64,000 nt of DNA from Candidatus Ozemibacter sibiricus (GCA_003327425.1 QOQW01000005.1:62001-126000), one strand, 5' to 3'; positions 7,493 through 19,827 are shown, counted from the first letter of the stretch. The notes: generated by a model from the sequence alone, not told the origin. Numbers and translations: made by a program.

Positions 7493-9187
7493 TTAAACGT
7501 CGATCCGCCACACCTGGGAAGCGATTTTGGCCAAGCGCTCCTGCCGCTTCTGCAGCGTAGATGGAGTCCATTCATCATAAGCGGCGGTTTCCCTGGTCAT
7601 TTTGAAAGCGCTTGTGAGGTAGACAGCTCTCTTTTGCGTATACGATGAATTGCCGACCTCGCGATTCTTGGTTTCCTCCAAGAGCGTCAGGTTTCCCAGC
7701 CGGTACCCATCCTGTTCGGCATCCAGGGCGGGGAACGCCTGTTCCCATTCCGGTCCTGGATTCTCTGGCAGGATGTGCTCGATGGTCGTTGCCGGGTCGT
7801 CGAAATCCAGCGCAGTGCCGTTCAAACGGTTCTCGATCTCGAAAAGGATGTAGCGCGCCAGACGTTTCCAACGGCGACCATTGGTCTTGATGGTTTTGTA
7901 GCTGAAGTTGCTCTCAAAAACCCTGTCTTCGACGTAAATTGTGGAAAGACCTCGGAAAATCTCGGCCGGAGTCTTCCGTTGGCCTGTGTTGACTTCTACG
8001 GCCACACGGCTGTAGATCCGTTCCATCTCATTGCACGCCAGGTTGCTGATGACGGTGTAGCGAAAGGAGATCACGACGCAGATGCGAAGCAGGCGGGCGA
8101 ACGCGGGGGGATCCATGATCCGCCAAGCGCTGAACAGGAGTGGATAGCACTGCGAGACGCCGAACAGGTCCAATTCCAGGACGGATCGTTTCTGCTCTTT
8201 CGTCCATTGCGGGTCATCCGGCCGCTGCAAGGCGGCATACAAAGGAGCGAACTTCTCCAGGTCCTCGAGCAGCGCGAAAACATGGTCGGCGGTTTTGACT
8301 TCGCCCTGGATGGCCTTGAAAAGGGTTGGTTGGCGTTCCAGCAGATGACCCGAATTCCAGTAATGCCTCAGGAAGACGGTGAAATCTTCCGCGCCCAGGG
8401 AATTGTTGATGCTTTGCCATTGTCGTTCGGCTTCCGGCAGGTCGGCTCGCCGTTCTTTATCCACAATGGAAAACAGGTAATTTTTCAGCAGGTCGGCGGC
8501 GGATAGCCTGACGCCGCGCGCATTCAGAGTTTCGAACACTTTGTAGGCCTGCAGGCCATCCCTGACATACATCGTGGTGAAAATCAGCTGGCGAGCGATG
8601 GTTTCATTAAGAAAGCGGGCCAGGTCGCTCCCCGTTGCCTGAGGGAAATCTTTGGCGAGCATCCGACCGAAATACTCGAAGGCCTCCCACATCAGGCGTT
8701 CGGATGGCTTCAAACGGGCTGTGGAAGCCGGCTTTCTCATGCGCAGCAGATAGCTCTGGTAGAAATCATCGTTGTTGCGGTTCAGCACCAAACGGCTGCT
8801 GGTCGTCAGCGCCGCTGGGTCCTTGTACCCGATGAATTGACGCCGCAGTTCTTCGACCCGCTCCTGATTCTCTTTCGGCTCGATGCCTTTTTCCGCCAGT
8901 TCCCTGATGGCTTGCATGACGGCCAGGGCCAGGATGCTGAGCGTCGTGAAGCGTTGTTGTCCGTCGATGATCGTGAAATTCCTGTCGTCTTCGGTTTGGA
9001 AGACGGCGTATCCCATGTAATGGAGCTTTTCTTCTTCCAGGCCCTTGATATCGGACCACAGGTCTTCCCATTGCTCATCCGTCCAGGAGTAATCCCTCTG
9101 GAAAGGCGGAACGCGGTAGATGCGGCCGTTGCCGATCAGCGAACCGAAATCGGCGGTCACGGTGTGCAGGACATTGGTTGAAGGCAT
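7493..9187 (-). CDS. GmrSD-like DUF262/DUF1524 protein (probable anti-phage nuclease)
   Basis: 564 residues. The N-terminal DUF262 (ParB/Srx-like NTP-binding) domain shows the family hallmarks VPPFQRDYSW (26-35) and IIDGQQRFTTL (73-83). The C-terminal DUF1524 HNH-nuclease domain shows IEHILPEN near residue 467 with the downstream LGNLTLLEETKN. This is the fused layout of GmrSD-type modification-dependent enzymes, which cut foreign DNA with modified bases after NTP binding. GGAGGG lies before the ATG. The gene is visibly richer in A+T than its neighbours, with codon use to match, stands alone, and has AT-rich flanks plus a repeat copy downstream, all of which suggest recent transfer. Target modification unknown. 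Confidence 0.88.
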   Translation of the reverse strand: MPSTNVLHTVTADFGSLIGNGRIYRVPPFQRDYSWTDEQWEDLWSDIKGLEEEKLHYMGYAVFQTEDDRNFTIIDGQQRFTTLSILALAVMQAIRELAEKGIEPKENQERVEELRRQFIGYKDPAALTTSSRLVLNRNNDDFYQSYLLRMRKPASTARLKPSERLMWEAFEYFGRMLAKDFPQATGSDLARFLNETIARQLIFTTMYVRDGLQAYKVFETLNARGVRLSAADLLKNYLFSIVDKERRADLPEAERQWQSINNSLGAEDFTVFLRHYWNSGHLLERQPTLFKAIQGEVKTADHVFALLEDLEKFAPLYAALQRPDDPQWTKEQKRSVLELDLFGVSQCYPLLFSAWRIMDPPAFARLLRICVVISFRYTVISNLACNEMERIYSRVAVEVNTGQRKTPAEIFRGLSTIYVEDRVFESNFSYKTIKTNGRRWKRLARYILFEIENRLNGTALDFDDPATTIEHILPENPGPEWEQAFPALDAEQDGYRLGNLTLLEETKNREVGNSSYTQKRAVYLTSAFKMTRETAAYDEWTPSTLQKRQERLAKIASQVWRIDV

Positions 9188-9441
9188 GTTTTCCCTCCGC
9201 TCATCACTAAAAGCAGTGTATCACACTTGGCTGATCATGCCGTTCGATGCCCATCTGGTGCCGGTTCGAACCGGATCCATCCAAGGCATTCCGGAGACCG
9301 ACCGAATGTTCATCCGTTGCCCAGATCGACGATCACAGGCAATTCGCAGGTTGCATCGACGACTAGGGGATGCCCTTTCTGAATGCCTTCACTCGAACTT
9401 GAAACGTTGGGGAAAAATAGAAAGGGACTGGCTTGCGATGA

Positions 9442-11496
9442 TCAGCGGGCGGGGCGCAAGCGGCGTTGCAGGGCGTCGCGCCGTTGGCGGGCGCGGGCGA
9501 GCTCGGTGGCGGCGTCGCGCACCTCGTGCTCGGCGGCGCCGGGCCGCTGGGTCAGGCGCTGGTAGGTCGCATACGCCGCCTGGTAGCTCTGTTGGGCCTG
9601 CTCGAGGGTCAGGCCGGCGGGGAGGTCGACTTCGGGCTCGACCTGCCGTTGCAGGGCCTCGGCCGTCGAGGTGGCCGTCGATTCGGCGGTGGTGGTCGGG
9701 GTGGCCGCCAGGGCCTCGAGCACCTCCAGGCGTTGCCGCAGTTCGTCGGCCCCGCGTTGCAGGCGGGCCGCCTCGCTCTGCAACTCCTGGCGGAGCAGGA
9801 GGTTCCAGGCGGGGGCCCTGGCCAGCTGCGCCCGGACGGCGGCCAGGCTGGCTTCGGTCTCCTGCAGCCGGCGCCGGGTGTCGGCGGTCAAGCGCTCGAG
9901 TGCAACGCCGCCGGCGGCGATCTGCTGGATGATCTGGAAGGTCTCGGCGAACGACCGCTCCTGGGTCAGGAAGGCATCGGACGCCTGGCGCAGGGTCTCC
10001 CGCTTCTGCCACCAGTCGACAGGATTGTACCAGGCGACCTGCTTGTACTCCATCAGCGCGCGGCGCAGGCCGCGATCAGCGCTCAGCAGGGCGGCCACCC
10101 GGGCGGGGGACACGCCCAGGTGCGGATGGTCTTCGAAGTAGTAGGCCAGCAGACGACCCGCCTTTTCACGGGCGGCCGCCGTCCGCGCCGGGCCGGGCCG
10201 GAACGGCCAGAACCAGGGCCACTCGCGGCGCATCGCCTCGATCCGTTCGACCTCCTGCCAGGCGGCGGCCACCTGGGCGATGGTGACGGGCTTGCGCCCG
10301 GTCGCGGTCAGACCAGCCTTCTTGAACTGCTCGCGCTGGCGGGCCAGGGCCTGCGGATCGGGCTGGATGCCCTCCATCGCGTAGGCGATGATCTCGGGAT
10401 AGGTGAGGTCTTCCCGCACCAGAAGACCCTCGACATAGCGCGACAGCACCTGCTTGTGGCGAGGGTTGCCCCAGACGCTGGCCGTGCCCATGGCGCGGGC
10501 GAGGTCGAGGAACCGGCCTCGCAAGAAGGGCGTGGCCAGCGCTCCCTTCACCACGCCGTAGCCGAGCACGGTGAAGATGGTGGTGTCGGTGTCGCTGTGC
10601 AGCGCCTTGCCGAGCCAGTGCTGGAAGAAATCGCGGGCTTTCTGGGTCAGGGAAGTCTGGACGGGGGCGGCGAAAAACCCGTCGCGCTCGTCGAGCGAGG
10701 CGGCGCGGGTCTTGCGGAAGTCGGCCCGGCCGTGCTCGCGCAGCAGGGAGACGACCCGCGCCACGCTCTCGTCGAGATCGGCCTGGCGGTCGGCGTGGAA
10801 GTCGTCCATCTCGTCGAGGAGGTCGGGGCGTTCGCGCAGAAGGTACTCGGCGATGACGCGCACGCCGCTCACGGTCTTGATGAACGTATGGCCGGCCCAC
10901 CGGATCTGATCGGCGCGCATGGTGCCGCCCTTGCCGCCGCGGGCTGCCTCGTCGGCCATCGCCTTCTCGAGCAGTCGCGCCGGAATGGCCAGCCCCACCT
11001 TGCGCTGGGCGCGGGCGCGCTCGCGGTAGGCGAGCAGGTCGGTCACCAGTTCGTTGACCTGGTGGTTCAAGCCGGCGGGGTTGGGCACGGGCAGCGTGAT
11101 CTTGCGATTGGGATAGCCATCTTCGGTGTGGGCCGTCCAGACCTCGGCGAAGATATGGCCGGCCCAGCCCAGGGCCATGGCCACATCGGCCTTGCCCCAG
11201 GGCTCCTGTTTGGCCAGCGCGATCAGCCGAACGGCGACCTCGGGCGAGGTATGGAACTCGAGGGGAAAGGACGCCCCGGCAGTGAATTTGATGTCGGGGC
11301 AGGGCCCGCCGCCGATGAACTCATCGCGCAGGTCGGGCGTCACGCACAGCCCCGAGCCCATCTCGCGGGCGGCTTGCTCCCAGGCCAGCTCGTTGATGGC
11401 CATGTGGGTCATCGGCCCCCACGCCAGCGCGGGCCCCCCGACCCACCCGAGCAGGGCGACCAGCAGCACCTTCGCTACAACATGCATGCGCCGCAT
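9442..11496 (-). CDS. Secreted zinc-dependent phospholipase C-like protein with coiled-coil tail
   Basis: 684 residues with a signal peptide (cleavage after ALA, residue 25) that would leave tryptophan as residue 1 of the mature protein. In Bacillus cereus PLC and S1/P1 nucleases the N-terminal Trp is itself a zinc ligand. The other ligands are recognisable: His in WGPMTHMAIN, Asp in CPDIK, His in LEFHTS, GWAGHIFAEVWTAH, and NHQVNE. So the first 170 residues look like a complete Zn_dep_PLPC domain. The last 280 or so residues are Ala/Arg/Gln/Leu-rich and probably coiled coil, unlike classical PLC. Transcribed alone; -10 TATAAT upstream at 11540-11545. Substrate could be phospholipid or nucleic acid. 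Confidence 0.8.
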   Translation of the reverse strand: MRRMHVVAKVLLVALLGWVGGPALAWGPMTHMAINELAWEQAAREMGSGLCVTPDLRDEFIGGGPCPDIKFTAGASFPLEFHTSPEVAVRLIALAKQEPWGKADVAMALGWAGHIFAEVWTAHTEDGYPNRKITLPVPNPAGLNHQVNELVTDLLAYRERARAQRKVGLAIPARLLEKAMADEAARGGKGGTMRADQIRWAGHTFIKTVSGVRVIAEYLLRERPDLLDEMDDFHADRQADLDESVARVVSLLREHGRADFRKTRAASLDERDGFFAAPVQTSLTQKARDFFQHWLGKALHSDTDTTIFTVLGYGVVKGALATPFLRGRFLDLARAMGTASVWGNPRHKQVLSRYVEGLLVREDLTYPEIIAYAMEGIQPDPQALARQREQFKKAGLTATGRKPVTIAQVAAAWQEVERIEAMRREWPWFWPFRPGPARTAAAREKAGRLLAYYFEDHPHLGVSPARVAALLSADRGLRRALMEYKQVAWYNPVDWWQKRETLRQASDAFLTQERSFAETFQIIQQIAAGGVALERLTADTRRRLQETEASLAAVRAQLARAPAWNLLLRQELQSEAARLQRGADELRQRLEVLEALAATPTTTAESTATSTAEALQRQVEPEVDLPAGLTLEQAQQSYQAAYATYQRLTQRPGAAEHEVRDAATELARARQRRDALQRRLRPAR

Positions 11497-11539
11497 ACGC
11501 TTCCCCTTTTTCCTTCGAACAGGGTACCTTATTATTTAA

Positions 11540-11545
11540 ATTATA
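11540..11545 (-). promoter_or_regulatory. Candidate -10 element for the PLC-like gene
   Basis: TATAAT on the minus strand in a short AT-rich stretch, about 45 bases before the ATG. No convincing -35 at 16-18 bases. Confidence 0.4.
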
Positions 11546-11596
11546 CTTACCTCTCCCAGGGGGAAGGGAAAACAGATTCGGTCGTGACGGCGGGCC

Positions 11597-12379
11597 CTAC
11601 ATCAACCCGTACAGGCGCAGGATGCCTTCATAGCTGACGGTCATCATCGGGCCCAGGACCGGGTCGAGGAGCCCGAGCGAGACGGCCAGGATCAGCAGCA
11701 GAGGCCCGATGTCATCGAGGGTGCGCATCAACGGGGCATGCTGGCGGGGCAGGAAATAGCGCAGCACCCGCGAGCCGTCCAAGGGGGGCAGCGGCAGCAG
11801 ATTGAAGCAGGCGAGGGCCAGGTTGACCAGGATGAAGGTCTGCAGCGCCTTGGCCAGAATGTCGAGGGGCAGAGCCGGCAGCCCCCACATCAGATGCAGG
11901 CTGATCATCCCTTTCAAGAGGGCCCCGCCGATCACGGCCAGCAACAGGTTCGACAGCGGTCCGGCCAGTGCCACCGACATCATGGCCCGCGACGGGATGC
12001 GGAAGGAGCTGGGATCGACCACCACCGGCCTGGCCCAGCCGAAATTGGAGAAGACCAGCATCAGGGTGCCGACCGGGTCGAGGTGCGCCAGCGGATTCAG
12101 GCTCAAGCGGCCTTGCCGGCGCGGGGTCGGGTCGCCCAGGAAATCGGCCATCGCCGCGTGCGCATACTCGTGGAACGCCAGCGAGAACAGCAGCAACGGC
12201 GCGTAGAGCAGGAAGTGCAGCACTTTCCAGAGGAAGAGGCCGGGTCCCATCAGCAAGGCGTTGGCCAGCCACAAGGCCAGCAGGATGCCGAGGATGAGGG
12301 TGAGTCGGCGCCAGGTCTCAGGAGGCAGGCCGCTGGCTCCCGGATGGCGGAAGATGAAGATGCGCGGTCTGTCGTACAT
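11597..12379 (-). CDS. Site-2 protease family M50 intramembrane metalloprotease
   Basis: 260 residues, about six membrane segments. The zinc-binding HEYAHA has His70, Glu71 and His74 inside the second hydrophobic segment. The third ligand is Asp201 in FNLLPLPPLDG, the typical NxxPxPxLDG motif, which places it in the compact M50B group close to the YwhC/Rv-type proteases. The family cuts membrane-embedded substrates such as anti-sigma factors or signal peptides; the target is unknown. The start at 12379 overlaps the end of the tRNA nucleotidyltransferase gene by 62 bases and has AAAGGA ten bases upstream. Last gene of the leftward signalling operon. Confidence 0.92.
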   Translation of the reverse strand: MYDRPRIFIFRHPGASGLPPETWRRLTLILGILLALWLANALLMGPGLFLWKVLHFLLYAPLLLFSLAFHEYAHAAMADFLGDPTPRRQGRLSLNPLAHLDPVGTLMLVFSNFGWARPVVVDPSSFRIPSRAMMSVALAGPLSNLLLAVIGGALLKGMISLHLMWGLPALPLDILAKALQTFILVNLALACFNLLPLPPLDGSRVLRYFLPRQHAPLMRTLDDIGPLLLILAVSLGLLDPVLGPMMTVSYEGILRLYGLM

Positions 12380-15314
12380 GGGTTTCTTCGTCCTTTCGGG
12401 AGGTCAGTTCCCCTCGGATTCGCCTGGCCAGCAGGTCGGCCAAGATGGTTCGCATGTGAGGGCCGGGCGGAATGCCCATGGCCAGCAGGTCTTTGCCGGT
12501 CAGTTCGCTTCTGATGCCGCGCAGTCGCCCCAGGAAATCGAGCACGCGCCGGGCGCCGCCCTTGTCGAGGCTGAAGGCGATCAGGGAAATGAGGGTCTCG
12601 AGCGCCAGACCGTGCAGCAGGCTGTGCAATCCGACATCGTCGTCGGGGGCCAGCCGGGCCAGCCGGCCGGGCAGGTGCGGCATCAGGCGCAGGGCCTCCA
12701 TCACCAGATGGCGGCGTCGCGCCGGAAAATGCAGGTCGCGCAGGATGCGGTCGGCGTCGCCCAGCGAGAGCGGCAGCAGCAGCCCTGTCCAGTGGATGGC
12801 CTCGAGGTCGATCGGCTCGCCCAGGGCGGCGAACCGTCGCACCATGCCGGGCACCAGCCGGAAGCGCACCGGCAGTTGCTCATACCCGCGCAGGCCGGGG
12901 TGCAGCGCCCGGATCAGCCCGGTCTCGAACAGGCGGCGCAGCACCCGGTGGGGCGCCTCTTCGAGCAGGCAGCGGCCGATCTCGGCGCCGATCCGTTTGG
13001 GGGAGAGCTTGGTCACGGCGCCGCGTTGCACGGCCAGATCGAACGCCCGCTGGGTGTCGGCCTCGAGGGTGAAGCGGAACCGGCTGGCGAAGCGCAGGGC
13101 CCGGAACAGGCGGGTCGGATCCTCGAGGAAGCTGAACGAGTGCAGAATCCTGATCTGGCGGTCGCACAGATCGCGGTAGCCGCCGAAGAAATCGCGCAGA
13201 TGCAGGAACCGCTCGGGCAGGATGTCCAGCGCCAGGGCGTTGATCGTGAAGTCGCGCCGGAACAGGTCGTTCGACAGGCCCGACAGTTCGACCGCCGGCA
13301 GGGCGGCCGGCTGCTCATAATGCTCGATGCGGGCCGAGCTGAAATCGATCTTCAGCCCGTCGACGGCCAGCCGGGCGGTGCGGAACTGCTCGAAATGGCA
13401 GAGCTCGGCCCCCAGCTCGGCCTGCACGGCCTCGACGAAGGGCAGGGCGTCGCCGATCAGCACGATATCGAGGTCGAGGCAGGCCCGCTCCAGCAGAAGG
13501 TCGCGCACGAATCCTCCGACCAGGAACGCCTGTCGCCCCAGCGCCGCGGCCTTGGCGCCGATCTTCTGCAGCAGAGGCAGCACCCGCTCAGGCATGACCC
13601 GTCGCAGCAATCCTTCGATGGCGGCGGGTGTCGGCAGGTCGGTGGTCTGCACCAGCGGCAGGAACTCCCGCGGCAGCGGCAACGGGTCGCGCATCGCCCG
13701 CAGCAGCTCGCGGGCGGTGATCAGCCCCACGCAGACCCCGTCCTCGACCACCGGCAGCCGGGTCACGTTGTGGCGCAGCATCAGTTGCCGCAGCACGCGC
13801 ACCGGCATGTCGGGCCGTACCTCGGGGGTGGTGCGCGGCACGAACGATTCGATCGGGTCGCCCCACAGGTCCATCTGGACGGCCCGGTCGATGTCGCGGC
13901 GGGTGATCAGGCCGACGTAGCGGTCGTCCCGCGTCACCACCAGCGACATCAGGTTGAACCGGAGCATCATGTCGTGAGCGTTTTCCACCGTCTCCGAAGC
14001 CGGAATGCTGCGCGGCGAGACGGCCATGATCTCGCGGGCCGTGGTGTCGGGGCGCAGGCCGGCCCGCAGCGCGCCCAGCAGCAGGTCGCGCACGGCGGCC
14101 GGTTCTCCGTGCGGCACCTGGAAGGTCAGCCAGCGTTCGCTCTCCTGCGGGTTCCAGGCCCGGAAGCAGGGCCCCAGCGGCGCTTCGACCAGGCGACTGC
14201 GGGCGAAGACCCGGCTGCGGCTCCCGTAGCTGACCGCCGCCACCAGCAGGTGGGCGTCGAGCCGCGACCACAGGGCATCCATCACCGGCAGCAGATCTTG
14301 GACATTGCCGATGGTACGCGCCACGGTCACCATCACCGGCCAATGGCCCACGGTCTCGTCGGTGGCCTGACTGAGCAGATCGTTGAGCAGGCCGCGCTGG
14401 CCTTCCCGCAGGCCGAGACAGACGAGGTTGCCGACTTGCTTGGCCGGCACCGGAAACGTGCGCAGGTACTGCAGCGCGTCGAGATCGAGCGGGGTGACGC
14501 GGTGGGCCAGCCCGCACCAGGTGCGCTCGGTGACCGCCGTGGTCAGCAGCGCGGCGTCTTCGTCGGACAGCGCGCCGGCCTGCCGACGGAGTTCGTTGAC
14601 GAAATGCGCGGTGTAGCTGCACGCCTTCACCAGCACCGACCGGGCCGCGACGGGCAGCATGGGAGGGGCGTGGGCGTAGCAGATCACTTCGGCGGCGAGG
14701 CGGGGCAGGCGCCCGACCAGTTCAGGGGACTGCGGGGCCTGGGTGAGCCCGAGCAGGTGGATCACCCGCGCCTGCTCCCACAGCGCCGGGTCGAGCGGCC
14801 CGGTCGGATACCACGGCGCTCGCCGCACCAGGCTCCAGGCGTTGCTCGCCAGGCGGCTCGGCCGGATCAGGCGGGCGCGCGGGCGCAGCAGCAGCAAGCA
14901 GCGCGCGGCTGCCACCAGGTCGAGATCGGCCCCGTGCGGCAACGCCACGAGTTCGAGGCCGTCGGTCGCGGCTCCGCGCGGCTCAGTCGCCCGGCTGGCA
15001 AGGGCGCGAGCGGATGACGTCGCCCGTGCCGCGTCGCCGTGGCCGCCCGCCGGGATGGCCGTGGCCGGAGCCGGGGCCTGCGATGGCTGGCCAGCGCGGT
15101 CGGCCTGCCTGGCGGGGTCGAGCGCGGGGCCCCGGTCGTTCTGAGCGGCCGGGCCAGCCCGCCGGGCCTGGTCTATCGGACCTGCCCCGCCCGTCCGGTC
15201 GGCTCGACCGGCCAAGCCCGCCTTGTGGTCGGCCGGGCCCGGGCCGGGCGGCCTGGCGGGCCGGACAGCCCCCGGCCGGGAGGGCTTCGTAGGTCGGGGC
15301 CGTCCGCGTGTCAT
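12318..15314 (-). CDS. DHH-CBS-poly(A)-polymerase-type tRNA nucleotidyltransferase
   Basis: 998 residues. The start ATG overlaps the stop of the HD-GYP gene (ATGA). Residues 1-110 are Pro/Ala/Arg-rich and disordered. About 115-400 is a DHH/DHHA1-like domain in which the signature motifs are eroded (LPHGADLDLV, and YAHAP where DHH is expected), so it is probably not an active phosphoesterase. Two CBS domains follow at about 415-530. The class II nucleotidyltransferase head starts near 590 with GGFVRDLL and the metal-binding pair LDLDIVLIGD, then RRDFTINALA and the RNA-binding C-terminal half. Such fusions add C or A to tRNA 3' ends; CC-adding versus A-adding cannot be decided by eye. Confidence 0.88.
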   Translation of the reverse strand: MTRGRPRPTKPSRPGAVRPARPPGPGPADHKAGLAGRADRTGGAGPIDQARRAGPAAQNDRGPALDPARQADRAGQPSQAPAPATAIPAGGHGDAARATSSARALASRATEPRGAATDGLELVALPHGADLDLVAAARCLLLLRPRARLIRPSRLASNAWSLVRRAPWYPTGPLDPALWEQARVIHLLGLTQAPQSPELVGRLPRLAAEVICYAHAPPMLPVAARSVLVKACSYTAHFVNELRRQAGALSDEDAALLTTAVTERTWCGLAHRVTPLDLDALQYLRTFPVPAKQVGNLVCLGLREGQRGLLNDLLSQATDETVGHWPVMVTVARTIGNVQDLLPVMDALWSRLDAHLLVAAVSYGSRSRVFARSRLVEAPLGPCFRAWNPQESERWLTFQVPHGEPAAVRDLLLGALRAGLRPDTTAREIMAVSPRSIPASETVENAHDMMLRFNLMSLVVTRDDRYVGLITRRDIDRAVQMDLWGDPIESFVPRTTPEVRPDMPVRVLRQLMLRHNVTRLPVVEDGVCVGLITARELLRAMRDPLPLPREFLPLVQTTDLPTPAAIEGLLRRVMPERVLPLLQKIGAKAAALGRQAFLVGGFVRDLLLERACLDLDIVLIGDALPFVEAVQAELGAELCHFEQFRTARLAVDGLKIDFSSARIEHYEQPAALPAVELSGLSNDLFRRDFTINALALDILPERFLHLRDFFGGYRDLCDRQIRILHSFSFLEDPTRLFRALRFASRFRFTLEADTQRAFDLAVQRGAVTKLSPKRIGAEIGRCLLEEAPHRVLRRLFETGLIRALHPGLRGYEQLPVRFRLVPGMVRRFAALGEPIDLEAIHWTGLLLPLSLGDADRILRDLHFPARRRHLVMEALRLMPHLPGRLARLAPDDDVGLHSLLHGLALETLISLIAFSLDKGGARRVLDFLGRLRGIRSELTGKDLLAMGIPPGPHMRTILADLLARRIRGELTSRKDEETHVRQTAHLHLPPSGSQRPAS

Positions 15315-17570
15315 GCCGTCTTCCCGAGCACGCCTTCTTCGCGCAGGATCTCCAGGAAGATGTGGACGATCTCGGGGTCGAGCTGGGTGCCCGCCACCTT
15401 CCGCATCTCCTGCACCACCTGTTCGATGGGGAAGGCCTTGCGATAGGGCCGGTCGGCGACCATCGAATCGTACATGTCGGCCACCGCCAGGATGCGGGCG
15501 CCGAGCGGAATGTCCTTCCCTTTCAGGCCCATCGGGTAGCCGCTGCCATCGAAGCATTCGTGGTGGTACAGAGTGAGCGGCGCGATCTCGCGCAGCAGAT
15601 CGACCTGCTCCATGATGGTGGCCCCGTAGCGCGGATGCTTCCGCATCTCGGTCAGCTCCTCGGCGGTCAGCTTGCCGGGCTTGCCCAGGATCACGTCTTT
15701 GATGCCGATCTTGCCGATGTCATGCAGCAGCCCGGCGTACCGGATGGTCTCGACCTCGTCCTCGGGGAGGTTCATCCGGCGGGCGATCTTGACCGCATAT
15801 TCCATCACCTTCTGGCTGTGGCCATGGGTATAGGAATCCTTGGCTTCGATCGCCGCCGCCAGCGCCATCACCATCGACAGGTATTGATCCTTCATCTTGG
15901 CGTAGAGCTGGGCGTTCTCGATGGCGATGCTGGCTTGCGAGGCGAAGGTGGTCAACAGGTCGATCTCGTTCTGCGTGAAGTCGCGCGGTTTGCTGGTATA
16001 CAGGGTGATGACGCCGATCGGTGTGCCGCGCTGCATGATCGGCACCGACAGCAGGCCGGCCAGCCGCTCCCGCTTGACCACCGACAGGTATTTGGTGCGC
16101 GGATCTTTGCGAGCGTCGACCACCGAGATCGGCAGCTTCTTCGATATGACGGTGCCGAGGATGCCCTCGCCGACCTTGATCGGCGTCGCGTTCAGGAACG
16201 ACTTCGACAGGCCGCGCGCCGCCCGCACCTCGAGGAACTGCCCGGTGGGATCGAGCAGCCGCAGCTCGCACCGCAGGGCGTGCATCATCTCCATCGAGAA
16301 ATTGACGATCGAGTCGAGGACCTCGTCGAGGACCAGGGTCGAGGTCAGCGACTGCGAGATCTCGAACAGCACCGAGGTCTCTTCGACCTTCCGCTCCAGG
16401 AACAAGCGGGATTTGACGTTCTCGACGGCCGTGGCCAGCAGGCTCGACAGGGTGGTGAAGGTGCGCAGGTGCTCGCGGGAGAACGCATGCGGCCGGGTGG
16501 CCGACAGGTTGATCAGGCCGATGTTGGTGCCCTGCACGGTCAGCGGCACGGTCAGGAACGAGTGGAGGCGGGCGCGCAGGACCTGCCCCAGCGGCACCGG
16601 ATCCATGGTGCTCAGGAAGAGCTGCTGCGACTTGACCACCTTGGCCGGCCGGCTCCGGATCTTGGCGCTGATCTCCTGCAGGTGGTCGGTCAAATGGCGC
16701 AGGCTGGTCGGCGAGAGGGGCCGGTTCGAGACGAAGTAGCGGGTCTCTTCGTCGTTCTGGAAGAGCATGACCACTCCCAGCTCGTGCGGGATGATCTGGG
16801 CCAGGTATTCGAACGACAGCCCGATGAGGCCTTCCAGGGTCTGCACGGTCGAAAAGCGCTTGGCCAGCGTGTTGAGCTTCTCCATCTCGCGGATCCGCTC
16901 TTCGCGCTCGCGCACCAGCTTGAAATGCTCGATGGCCATGGCGGCCAGATTGGCATGGACGGTGGCGTCTTCGAGGTCGTTGACGCTGAACGCGGCTTTC
17001 CGGCGCAGGTTGGCCACCACCAGCAGCCCGACCATCTGGGTGGCGGTCTGCAGCGGCAGGATGACGGCGGCCTGGAACGGCACATCGGCGAACAGCGGGT
17101 CGTCGAGCTGTCGGGTGAACATCAGGCGTTGGCGGCTGATGAAGGCGTTGCGCAGCAGCACCCCCTCGCCGGAGAGCTTGTCATCGGGAACGCGCTCGGG
17201 CGGCGGCGGGCAGGGCGAGAACCCGTACTCGCTGGTCGACGACAGGCAGGTACGCCGTTCGGGGCACCGGATGCGGGCGGGGCGACGCCGCGGCCGGCCG
17301 GCCGCCGCCGCCAGGGTCAATTCGTAGGTGTCGGCCTGCAGCAGCATCAGGTAGGCCTCGTCGGCCTGGATGGCCTCGCGCACCGAGGCGGCGATCTTCT
17401 TCAGCAGGTCGGGCAGCTCGAGGCCGGCCGACAGCGCCATCGACAGGTCGGACAGACGGGCCAGCCGTTCGAAGGTCTGACGGGTGTGCGGTTGCACTTC
17501 GCTGCCGCCGGCCTGGCCAGACCGGCGGCGAGCGGAAGCAGGCGCCGCAGCAGCGGGACGGCGACGATGG

Positions 17571-17578
<8 letters not shown>
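15311..17578 (-). CDS. Multi-GAF HD-GYP c-di-GMP phosphodiesterase
   Basis: 755 residues. The start at 17578 overlaps the upstream GGDEF gene by eight bases and has GAGGTGG before it. Three GAF-type sensor segments cover roughly residues 45-225, 250-410 and 430-575; the first contains an unusual cysteine cluster (CPERRTC, SPCPPPP). The C-terminal HD-GYP domain (about 575-750) is complete: HSQKVMEYA, LLHDIGKIG near 616, HPRYGA, HHECFDGSGYP near 668 and DMYDSMVADRPYR, so hydrolysis of c-di-GMP to pGpG or GMP is expected. No membrane segment; a soluble sensor-effector. It lies directly after a diguanylate cyclase, so synthesis and breakdown are encoded together. Confidence 0.93.
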
Positions 17579-19826
<2,248 letters not shown>

Positions 19827-19827
19827 G

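Noticed and set aside
9466-11637. Long frame opposite the PLC-like gene
   Set aside because: Antisense shadow of a high-GC gene: Gly/Gln/His-rich composition, no motif, no ribosome binding site.
12261-15017. 918-codon frame opposite the tRNA nucleotidyltransferase
   Set aside because: Antisense shadow with Gln/His/Gly-rich composition. The opposite strand carries recognisable CBS and nucleotidyltransferase motifs.
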